A DNA stretch of 64,000 bases. Source: Rhodovulum robiginosum (lineage in GTDB: Bacteria > Pseudomonadota > Alphaproteobacteria > Rhodobacterales > Rhodobacteraceae). Position 1 is the first letter of the stretch, and each line of letters begins with the position of its first letter. The stretch spans positions 62,001-126,000 of the forward strand of contig NZ_RWGU01000047.1 of assembly GCF_003944755.1 (NCBI RefSeq), given 5' to 3'. Below, piece by piece: positions 57,397 to 64,000 of the stretch. The notes under the pieces are model-generated. The model was not told the DNA's origin and made no database searches. It saw only the letters and a list, made by a program, of their open reading frames with translations. A program made the position numbers and the translations under genes.

Positions 57397-58341
57397 ATGA
57401 GCCGAGCATTCATTTTTCCCGGGCAGGGCGCCCAGACGATCGGCATGGGCCGGGCGCTGGCCGAGACCTACCCGGCGGCGCGCGCGGTGTTCGACGAGGT
57501 CGACGCGGCGCTGGACGAAAAGCTGAGCGCGCTGATCTGGGATGGCGATATCGCGGAACTGACACTGACGCAGAACGCCCAGCCGGCGCTGATGGCCACC
57601 TCGATGGCGTCGATGGCGGCGCTGGAGGCCGAGGGCGTGGGCGTGACGTCGGCGTTCTATGTGGCGGGCCATTCGCTGGGCGAATATTCCGCCCTTTGCG
57701 CGGCCGGGGCGATTTCGCTGGCCGACACGGCGCGGCTGCTGCGCGCCCGCGGCCAGGCGATGCAACAGGCGGTGCCTGTGGGCGAGGGCGCGATGGCGGC
57801 ACTTCTGGGCCTCGACCTGGAGACCGTGCAGAGCCTTGCAAAGGCGGCGGCGCAGGAAACGCAGGCGACCTGCCAGCCGGCCAATGACAACGACCCGGCG
57901 CAGGTGGTGGTGTCGGGCAACAAGGCGGCGGTCGAGCGCGCGGTGGAGCTGGCGAAAGAGGCCGGGGCCAAGCGTGCGGTGATGCTGCCGGTTTCGGCCC
58001 CGTTCCATTGCGAATTGATGGGGCCCGCGGCCGCGGCGATGGACGAGGCGCTGAGCCATGTGGCGATCGCGCCGCCCAAGGTGCCCCTGGTGGCCAACGT
58101 GCTGGGCCAGGGCACCAGCGACCCGGCGGCGATCCGGTCGCTGTTGGTCGAGCAGGTGACCGGCATGGTGCGCTGGCGCGAGTCCATCGAATGGACGGCA
58201 CGGCAGGGCGTGACTGAATTCTGGGAAATCGGCGCGGGCAAGGCCTTGTCGGGGATGGTGCGGCGTATCGCCAAAGGCGCGGCGACGCGTACCGTTGGCA
58301 CACCCGACGAGGCGAAGGCCGCGGCGGACTCCGCAAGGTGA
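57397..58341 (+). CDS. fabD: Malonyl-CoA:ACP transacylase
   Basis: 314 residues. FIFPGQGAQTIGMG at the start, the catalytic Ser in VAGHSLGEYSALCAAG, and the second His region PVSAPFHCELM. It loads malonyl onto ACP. GGAGGCAGGGG precedes the ATG. First gene of the fabD-fabG-acpP-fabF-mltG neighbourhood; fabG starts 11 bases on. Confidence 0.97.
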   Translation: MSRAFIFPGQGAQTIGMGRALAETYPAARAVFDEVDAALDEKLSALIWDGDIAELTLTQNAQPALMATSMASMAALEAEGVGVTSAFYVAGHSLGEYSALCAAGAISLADTARLLRARGQAMQQAVPVGEGAMAALLGLDLETVQSLAKAAAQETQATCQPANDNDPAQVVVSGNKAAVERAVELAKEAGAKRAVMLPVSAPFHCELMGPAAAAMDEALSHVAIAPPKVPLVANVLGQGTSDPAAIRSLLVEQVTGMVRWRESIEWTARQGVTEFWEIGAGKALSGMVRRIAKGAATRTVGTPDEAKAAADSAR

Positions 58342-58352
58342 GAGGAACAGCG

Positions 58353-59090
<738 letters not shown>

Positions 59091-59273
59091 TGGCTTTCCG
59101 GCGCGGGCCGAAAGCGTTTGCCTCGCGGAAACGATGTGCTATAGGCGGCGCAGCTTTTGCCGGGGGCATTCCCGCGCTTGGCACTTTCCCGCACAGCGCG
59201 GGGCTTGGAGCGGCCCCTTGGGGCCAACAGCAAGAAACGGGCACGGACCCCGAGGAACATGTGAGGAATTGAC

Positions 59274-59507
59274 ATGAGCGACATCGCCGATCGCGTGAAG
59301 AAGATCGTTGTCGAGCATCTGGGCGTGGAGGAAGACAAGGTGAGCGAGAACGCCTCGTTCATCGACGACCTCGGCGCCGACAGCCTGGACACGGTAGAAC
59401 TGGTGATGGCCTTCGAAGAAGAGTTCGGCATCGAGATCCCGGACGACGCGGCCGAGACCATCCAGACTTTCGGCGACGCGGTGAAGTTCATCAAGGAAGC
59501 CGCCTGA
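59274..59507 (+). CDS. acpP: Acyl carrier protein
   Basis: 77 residues. [20 protein letters not shown] contains the phosphopantetheine-bearing Ser. Acidic, normal length. A 183-base gap from fabG suggests its own promoter. A very strong terminator follows, as is common for this highly expressed gene. Confidence 0.98.
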   Translation: MSDIADRVKKIVVEHLGVEEDKVSENASFIDDLGADSLDTVELVMAFEEEFGIEIPDDAAETIQTFGDAVKFIKEAA

Positions 59508-59533
59508 ACGGACGGGCCTTGAGACCGACAGAG

Positions 59534-59566
59534 GGGCGGGTGCCGGAAAGGCGCCCGCCCTTTTTT
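59534..59566 (+). terminator. Intrinsic terminator after acpP
   Basis: Perfect 11-bp stem GGGCGGGTGCC (59534-59544) with GGCGCCCGCCC (59550-59560), loop GGAAA, then T6. Confidence 0.95.
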
Positions 59567-59577
59567 GTCGCATCGGG

Positions 59578-60165
59578 CTAAAGCGCGGCGTTAACCGCCT
59601 GGCGCAGCTCGGGGTACATGACCCAGACGAAATGTCCGGTTTCGGGATCGGCGGGTCCGCCGAACGCCAAGAGCATTGTGGCGATGTCGCCTTCGCGCGT
59701 GGCCGACTGCGGGGCGGGCAGGGCGAGGATGTCGCCGATGGCCCGACCGGCCCTTCCGTAAAGCGCATTGGCCGTTTCGTGGCCCCGATAGCCCGCCGCG
59801 GCGGCCAGCGCGCCTGCGGTCAGGCCATCCTCGCCCGCCGCGGCGTGCGCCTGGAGCATGGCGATCTGGGCCTTTGACAGGGCGGCGCGATGGAGCGCGG
59901 TTTCATATTCCTGCGTGCTGGGCACCGCGAGGCCGGTATCGGGGTGGATGCGACGGTCGGCGTGGCGCGCCGTCTCAAGCGCGTCGAGCTTGGCCTTGAG
60001 GGCGCGGATGGCCGCCTGGGCGGTGGCCCCTTCGGTCTGGGCGACGATACCGCCGCCGGTCTCGCCGCCCTTGGTGAAGGCGCGCGCCAGATAGTCTTGG
60101 CGACCAGGCAGTTTGCCGGCCTTGATGGGATGGCCCAGATGCGCGGTTTCTACGATTTCGGACAC
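59578..60165 (-). CDS. Unknown protein, possibly related to nuclease-associated winged-helix regions
   Basis: 195 residues, no signal peptide. An N-terminal part (TAHLGHPIKAGKLPGRQDYL) is followed by a coiled region (AAIRALKAKLDALETARHAD), then a helical block GLTAGALAAAAGYRGHETANALYGRAGRAI and an end GHFVWVMYPELRQAVNAAL. The last two blocks remind me of regions found beside HNH/McrA-type nucleases, but this is a weak impression. Opposite strand to the fab genes, between acpP and fabF. Confidence 0.6.
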   Translation of the reverse strand: MSEIVETAHLGHPIKAGKLPGRQDYLARAFTKGGETGGGIVAQTEGATAQAAIRALKAKLDALETARHADRRIHPDTGLAVPSTQEYETALHRAALSKAQIAMLQAHAAAGEDGLTAGALAAAAGYRGHETANALYGRAGRAIGDILALPAPQSATREGDIATMLLAFGGPADPETGHFVWVMYPELRQAVNAAL

Positions 60166-60343
60166 GGCGGTCTCTCCGGAATTGAGTCGGTCTATTGCGT
60201 TTGATCCTTGGGTTGTAACACCGAACCGGGCGGTCGCGACATAGCGTTCGGCGGAATGCGCCGACGACTCCTTGCCCCCCGACTGTTTTGCGCTGTATCA
60301 GGAACGCCGAACAAGGCGAGGCAGCCGAACGAGGAGGGGGCAG

Positions 60344-61606
60344 ATGCGTCGAGTGGTGATCACCGGGTTGGGAATGGTCTCTCCGCTGGCCTGCGGGGTG
60401 GAGGAAACCTGGTCGCGGCTGTTGGCCGGGCAATCTGGCATCGGCGCCATAACCCGGTTCGACGCCTCGCGGCTGGCCACGTCCTATGCCGCCGAAATTC
60501 CTTATGGCGACGGGTCGGACGGCACGTTCAACCCCGACGACTGGATGGAGCCCAAGGAGCGGCGCAAGGTCGATGATTTCATTCTCTACGGAATTGCCGC
60601 GGCCGATCAGGCGGTGCGCGATTCCGGCTGGATGCCCGAGGACACCGAGGGGCGCGAGCGCACCGGCGTGATGATCGGGTCGGGAATCGGCGGTCTGAAC
60701 TCGATCGCCGACACGGCGGTGCTGATCAAGGAGCGGGGGCCGCGGCGCGTTTCGCCCTTCTTCATCCCCGGCGCGCTGATCAATCTTGTCTCGGGGCAGG
60801 TGTCGATCCGATTTGGTTTCAAGGGCCCGAACCATGCGGTTGTGACGGCCTGCTCCACCGGTGCGCACGCCATCGGCGACGCCTCGCGGCTGATCATGTT
60901 CGGCGATGCCGACGTGATGGTGGCCGGCGGCGCGGAGAGCCCGATTTCCGAGATCGGCGTTGCCGGGTTCAACGCCGCGCGGGCGCTGTCGACCAAGCGT
61001 GGCGACGCACCCCACACGGCCTCGCGCCCCTGGGACGCCGACCGCGACGGGTTCGTGATGGGCGAAGGCGCGGGCGTGGTGGTGCTGGAGGAATACGAGC
61101 ACGCGAAGGCCCGCGGCGCCAAGATCTATGCCGAGGTTCTGGGCTACGGAATGTCGGGCGACGCCTATCACATCACCGCGCCGGCCGAGGACGGCGAGGG
61201 CGGTTTCCGGTCGATGCAGGCCGCGTTGCGCCACGCCAAACTTACGCCGGCGGATGTGGATTACATCAACGCCCACGGCACCTCGACGATGGCCGACACG
61301 ATCGAGTTGGGTGCAGTGGAACGTCTGCTGGGCGAGAGCGCCGAGACGACCACAATGTCCTCGACCAAATCCTCGGTCGGGCACCTTCTGGGTGCGGCCG
61401 GCGCGGTCGAGGCGATCTTCTGCGTGCTGGCCCTGCGTGACCAGATGGCGCCGCCGACGCTGAACCTCGACACCCCGCCCGAGGGCACGCGCATCGACCT
61501 GGCGCCGAAGGCGGCGGTCGAGCGCGAGATCAGCGTGGTCCTGTCCAATTCCTTCGGCTTTGGCGGCACCAACGCGTCGCTCGTGATGGGGCGGGTCGAA
61601 GGCTGA
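60344..61606 (+). CDS. fabF: 3-oxoacyl-ACP synthase II
   Basis: 420 residues. Opening RRVVITGLGMVSPLACG; catalytic Cys in VVTACSTGAHAIGDA; His residues in NAHGTSTMADTIE and SSVGHLLGAAGAVE. It condenses malonyl-ACP with acyl-ACP. GGAGGGGGCAG precedes the ATG at 60344. The stop overlaps the mltG start (TGATG). Confidence 0.97.
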   Translation: MRRVVITGLGMVSPLACGVEETWSRLLAGQSGIGAITRFDASRLATSYAAEIPYGDGSDGTFNPDDWMEPKERRKVDDFILYGIAAADQAVRDSGWMPEDTEGRERTGVMIGSGIGGLNSIADTAVLIKERGPRRVSPFFIPGALINLVSGQVSIRFGFKGPNHAVVTACSTGAHAIGDASRLIMFGDADVMVAGGAESPISEIGVAGFNAARALSTKRGDAPHTASRPWDADRDGFVMGEGAGVVVLEEYEHAKARGAKIYAEVLGYGMSGDAYHITAPAEDGEGGFRSMQAALRHAKLTPADVDYINAHGTSTMADTIELGAVERLLGESAETTTMSSTKSSVGHLLGAAGAVEAIFCVLALRDQMAPPTLNLDTPPEGTRIDLAPKAAVEREISVVLSNSFGFGGTNASLVMGRVEG

Positions 61607-62760
61607 TGTGGCGCGCGGTAGCCTCCAACGGTCTGACCCTGCTGGTCGTGGTGCTGTTTTGCGGCGCGGGGCTGGTGCTGTGGGGGCAGCGGCAATACAC
61701 CCAGCCGGGCCCGCTGGAACAGGCGATCTGCCTGCGCGTGGAGCGCGGCGCGACGCTGTCGCGCGTGTCCGAGCAGCTGGCGGCCGAGGGCGCGGTGACC
61801 CACCCGGCGATCTTTCGGCTGGGGGCGGATTACACCGGCCGGTCGGGGCAACTGAAGGCCGGCAGCTTCCTGGTGCGGCCCGGCGCCTCGATGGACGAAA
61901 TCACGGCGGCCATCACCCAGAGCGGGCGGTCGACCTGCGGCACCGAGTTGAATTTCCGCATCGGCATCGCCAATGCCGAGGTGCAGGTGCGCGAGTTGAA
62001 CCCCGAGACCGAGCGCTACGAGGTGACCATAGAGTACGATCCGGGCGCGGAGGCCGCCCCCGAGGGCTATGCGGAGCTGGCCGCGCGCGCGGATCTGCGC
62101 TACCGCGTGACGCTGGCCGAGGGGGTGACCAGCTGGCAGGTGGTCGAAGAGCTGAAATCGGCCGAGTTCCTTGAGGGCGCGGTGGCCGAGCTGCCCGCCG
62201 AGGGCAGCCTTGCCCCCGACAGCTACGAGGTGACGCGGGGCGCGGAACGCGAAGAGCTGATCGCGCGGATGCAGCAGCGACAGGCCGCGATCCTGGACGA
62301 GCTGTGGGCCGAGCGCGAAGAAGGTCTGCCGCTGGACAGCCGCGAGGAGGCGCTGATCCTGGCCTCGATCGTGGAAAAGGAGACCGGTGTGCCGCAAGAG
62401 CGCGGTCAGGTCGCCAGCGTGTTCATAAACCGCCTGAACCAGGGCATCCGCCTGCAGACGGACCCAACGGTGATCTACGGGCTGACCGAGGGCCGCGCGC
62501 CGCTTGGCCGGGGCTTGCGCCAAAGCGAGCTGCGCTCGAACACGCGGTGGAACACCTATGTCATCGACGGGCTGCCGCCCACGCCGATCGCCAACCCCGG
62601 CAGGGCCTCGATCGCGGCGGCGCTGAACCCGGACGAGACCGATTTCCTCTACTTCGTGGCCGACGGGACCGGGGGGCACGCCTTTGCCGAGACCCTGGCC
62701 GAGCATAACGAGAACGTCGCCCGCTGGCGCGAGATCGAGGCCGAGCGCGGGGGAAACTAG
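61606..62760 (+). CDS. mltG: Endolytic murein transglycosylase MltG
   Basis: 384 residues: an N-terminal membrane helix (GLTLLVVVLFCGAGLVLWG), a LysM-like region (RGATLSRVSEQLAAEGAV) and the YceG catalytic part with the Glu in LASIVEKETGVPQERGQVA, then TDPTVIYGL and PTPIANPGRASIAAALNP. It cuts nascent glycan strands and sets their length. Overlaps fabF by one base. Confidence 0.95.
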   Translation: MWRAVASNGLTLLVVVLFCGAGLVLWGQRQYTQPGPLEQAICLRVERGATLSRVSEQLAAEGAVTHPAIFRLGADYTGRSGQLKAGSFLVRPGASMDEITAAITQSGRSTCGTELNFRIGIANAEVQVRELNPETERYEVTIEYDPGAEAAPEGYAELAARADLRYRVTLAEGVTSWQVVEELKSAEFLEGAVAELPAEGSLAPDSYEVTRGAEREELIARMQQRQAAILDELWAEREEGLPLDSREEALILASIVEKETGVPQERGQVASVFINRLNQGIRLQTDPTVIYGLTEGRAPLGRGLRQSELRSNTRWNTYVIDGLPPTPIANPGRASIAAALNPDETDFLYFVADGTGGHAFAETLAEHNENVARWREIEAERGGN

Positions 62761-62775
62761 GGCGAGGGGCGCGCG

Positions 62776-63110
62776 CTACGGCGCCATGAACCTGCGCCGC
62801 GCGTCCACGGCGATGTTGTAGCGTTGGTCCAGTTTTGCGATCAGCGCCATGGCGAGGCGCTTTTCTTCCGTGGTCTCGGCGCTTCTGTACGCCAGTTTCG
62901 CCCCCGCGAGGAGTTTCTTGAACTCGAACGCCTCGGGCAGCGCGCCCGCGTCGGCCATGATCCGAACCGCCACCTGGGTGGCCATGTCGGTGAAGGCCGC
63001 GCCGGACCTGTCCGGGAGCGATGGCCGACCCCCTTTAGATGATCGAGCTTGCCCTCGGCGATTGCCTTGGCGATCTGGCGTTCGACGAGCCCTTGCAGGG
63101 ATCGGGGCAT
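62776..63110 (-). pseudogene. DUF1992 (DnaJ-C28-like) protein with a frameshift
   Basis: The N-terminal part MPRSLQGLVERQIAKAIAEG and LDHLKG reads in one frame from ATG 63110. The rest (GRPSLPDRSGAAFTDMATQV...LDQRYNIAVDARRRF) reads in another. The switch falls at a run of five Cs (63029-63033 on the plus strand); a sixth base there would restore one frame of about 111 residues. The two halves together match the DUF1992 pattern. Either a recent pseudogene or an assembly/sequencing error in a homopolymer. Confidence 0.8.
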
Positions 63111-63252
63111 GTGGTGTCCAACTCTTTTCGGGCGGGGGCCGCGGGGCCAGTGGCAGGCGCCCGCCAGGCTGTGCTGACTGGCCGATCTTATCATTCTTTT
63201 GGCCGGGTCTGGCGGTCAAGCCCGGTGCCCTGACATGGCCGCTCATTTTCCA
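63111..63252. other. Gap between the DUF1992 gene and the GTA promoter
   Basis: About 140 bases, part of a 301-base gene-free stretch (63111-63411). The right half of that stretch holds the CtrA-type box, promoter and leader hairpin listed separately. Nothing recognisable in this left part. Confidence 0.5.
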
Positions 63253-63267
63253 TTAACCCTTTGTTAA
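63253..63267 (+). promoter_or_regulatory. Full CtrA-type box TTAA-N7-TTAA upstream of the GTA cluster
   Basis: TTAACCCTTTGTTAA matches the CtrA consensus TTAA-N7-TTAA exactly. It is also a perfect inverted repeat when one base is added at each end (ATTAAC/GTTAAT). It ends 11 bases before the -35 element. CtrA is required for GTA expression in Rhodobacterales. Confidence 0.7.
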
Positions 63268-63278
63268 TAATAAACTTC

Positions 63279-63307
63279 TTGACTCTGCGGGCGGTCCCGG
63301 GTATACC
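63279..63307 (+). promoter_or_regulatory. Sigma70-type promoter of the GTA cluster
   Basis: -35 TTGACT (63279-63284), 17-base spacer, -10 TATACC (63302-63307). Predicted start near 63314. Confidence 0.75.
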
Positions 63308-63332
63308 TTTGGGCAAGCTGGAAGAAGTGGGC

Positions 63333-63366
63333 AAGCGGCCAGGGGGCAACCCCCGGGCCGCTTTTT
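63333..63366 (+). terminator. Terminator-like hairpin in the GTA leader
   Basis: AAGCGGCC (63333-63340) pairs with GGCCGCTT (63356-63363). Inside, GGGGG pairs with CCCCC around CAA, with one A-G mismatch, and the T-run (62-66) follows. It starts about 20 bases after the predicted transcription start and ends 46 bases before the first gene, so it could act as an attenuator or define a short RNA of about 50 bases. Confidence 0.75.
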
Positions 63367-63411
63367 CATTTCTCTCGTGCGGCGGGGCATGAGAAGCGGA
63401 TCGAAACAGGA

Positions 63412-63753
63412 ATGACAGTTATTACGGCCCTCCGGGGCGAGGCGGCGGCCCAGGCGGTGCTTGAAGAGGCCGAGGCCCATTACCGCCGTACGATTCACGC
63501 GCTCGACGCGATTATCGGCGAGATCGAGGCCGGCCATTCACAGCGCGCGAAGGCGTTGAAGGGCGCATTGAGCGACCTTGGCAAGGCGGCCCAGACCGCG
63601 TTCGACGAAAGGGAACGAGTTGAAAAGCGTCTCAGAACCGAAACCGGGGGCGAGTGCGGATACGCGCTCGACCTTGCCGAAGCGCGCGCCGAGATCGGGC
63701 GCCGACTGGATCGCCTCCGCGCCGCCCAAGCAGCGCGAGGCGTTCCTGAATGA
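63412..63753 (+). CDS. GTA gene 1 product, small-terminase-like protein
   Basis: 113 residues, helical and coiled-coil-like throughout (AQAVLEEAEAHYRRTIHALD, DLAEARAEIGRRLDRLRAAQ). Its position as the first gene before terL and its size match g1 of the Rhodobacter GTA, reported to be the small terminase. Similarity itself was not testable here. The ribosome site is weak. The last 134 bases overlap the proposed terL start. Confidence 0.7.
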   Translation: MTVITALRGEAAAQAVLEEAEAHYRRTIHALDAIIGEIEAGHSQRAKALKGALSDLGKAAQTAFDERERVEKRLRTETGGECGYALDLAEARAEIGRRLDRLRAAQAARGVPE

Positions 63754-64000
63754 GTTGAGCGAGGGGGCGCTGCTGGCGCTGCCCTACCTTTTCGAGTTCT
63801 GGGCGATGCCGCACCAGCTGCCGCCCGAGGGGCCGTGGCGGACCTGGGTGATCCTGGGCGGGCGCGGCGCGGGCAAGACGCGGGCGGGTGCGGAATGGGT
63901 GCGCGCGCAGGTCGAGGGTGCGCGGCCGCTGGACCAGGGGCGGGCGCGGCGGGTGGCGCTGGTGGGCGAGACCATCGAACAGGCGCGCGAGGTGATGGTG
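63620..64000 (+). CDS. GTA large terminase (DNA-packaging ATPase), partial
   Basis: 127 residues visible, cut by the right edge. The frame contains DWIASAPPKQREAFLNELSE, then WVILGGRGAGKTRAGAEWVR (Walker A GGRGAGKT) and RRVALVGETIEQAREVMV. This is the N-terminal ATPase part of the GTA/phage large terminase. The start is inferred as TTG 63620 with AAAGGGAA just upstream, because no in-frame ATG precedes the conserved region. It pumps DNA into the particle with the g1 product. Confidence 0.85.
   Translation, partial: MKSVSEPKPGASADTRSTLPKRAPRSGADWIASAPPKQREAFLNELSEGALLALPYLFEFWAMPHQLPPEGPWRTWVILGGRGAGKTRAGAEWVRAQVEGARPLDQGRARRVALVGETIEQAREVMV

Noticed and set aside
59100-59273. Small frame between fabG and acpP
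   Set aside because: Composition is non-coding-like; this is the expected acpP promoter region.

Overview
The window is high-GC chromosomal DNA (roughly two thirds G+C) from an alphaproteobacterium, most likely Rhodobacterales (Roseobacter/Paracoccus group). The grounds are a complete Paracoccus-type sox cluster, the typical neighbourhoods (tatABC; yajC-secD-secF; ccmA-B-C-D-G next to acnA; fabD-fabG-acpP-fabF-mltG; rpsF-rpsR-rplI; glnB-glnA) and the start of a Rhodobacter-type gene transfer agent (GTA) cluster at the right edge. No insertion sequence, integrase, CRISPR array or rRNA was seen. One tRNA (Leu, anticodon TAG) is present.

Region 1 (1-12870) is the sulfur-oxidation locus. A leftward arm reads soxS, a DUF336/GlcG-like periplasmic protein, soxR, and a YeeE/YedE transporter (soxT, cut by the left edge). 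A rightward arm reads soxV, soxW, soxX, soxY, soxZ, soxA, soxB, soxC, soxD, a second SoxW-like thioredoxin, soxE and soxF. SoxYZ carries the sulfur substrate, SoxXA loads it, SoxB hydrolyses off sulfate, SoxCD oxidises the sulfane sulfur, and SoxV/SoxW plus two further thioredoxin-like proteins deliver reductant. AT-rich inverted repeats lie in the two intergenic gaps where SoxR binds in related bacteria. Strong terminators follow soxA and soxD.

Region 2 (12900-27800) holds housekeeping and accessory genes: prfC, a SnoaL-like protein, a double Usp protein, an orphan ParA-like ATPase, a Hint-domain protein, an SDR without the usual catalytic Tyr/Lys, an orphan Fe3+-type ABC ATPase, a rhodanese, tatABC, a DUF815 ATPase, a nidogen/VWD/RTX surface protein, an unknown exported protein and a trypsin-like protease.

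Region 3 (27900-49400) covers the Sec accessory operon, TauE/SafE exporter, cytochrome c maturation, aconitase, a DUF1223 protein, a lipid A-type acyltransferase, an orphan FliG-like protein, purB, bioY, a ProC-like reductase, an alpha/beta hydrolase-OsmC fusion, glnA and glnB.

Region 4 (49400-64000) covers nnr, tRNA-Leu, tig, ribosomal proteins, a YceI gene broken by a stop codon, a glycosyltransferase, the fatty-acid synthesis cluster, mltG, a frameshifted DUF1992 gene, and the GTA start. The GTA start has a CtrA-type box, a well-formed sigma70 promoter, a terminator-like hairpin in the leader, terS and the beginning of terL.

The most interesting signals are the GTA control region, the expanded thioredoxin/DUF336 content of the sox locus, the near-CtrA box ahead of the solitary fliG-like gene, and a dispersed inverted-repeat family built on GGGTATTT...CCAAGAAGAAG.
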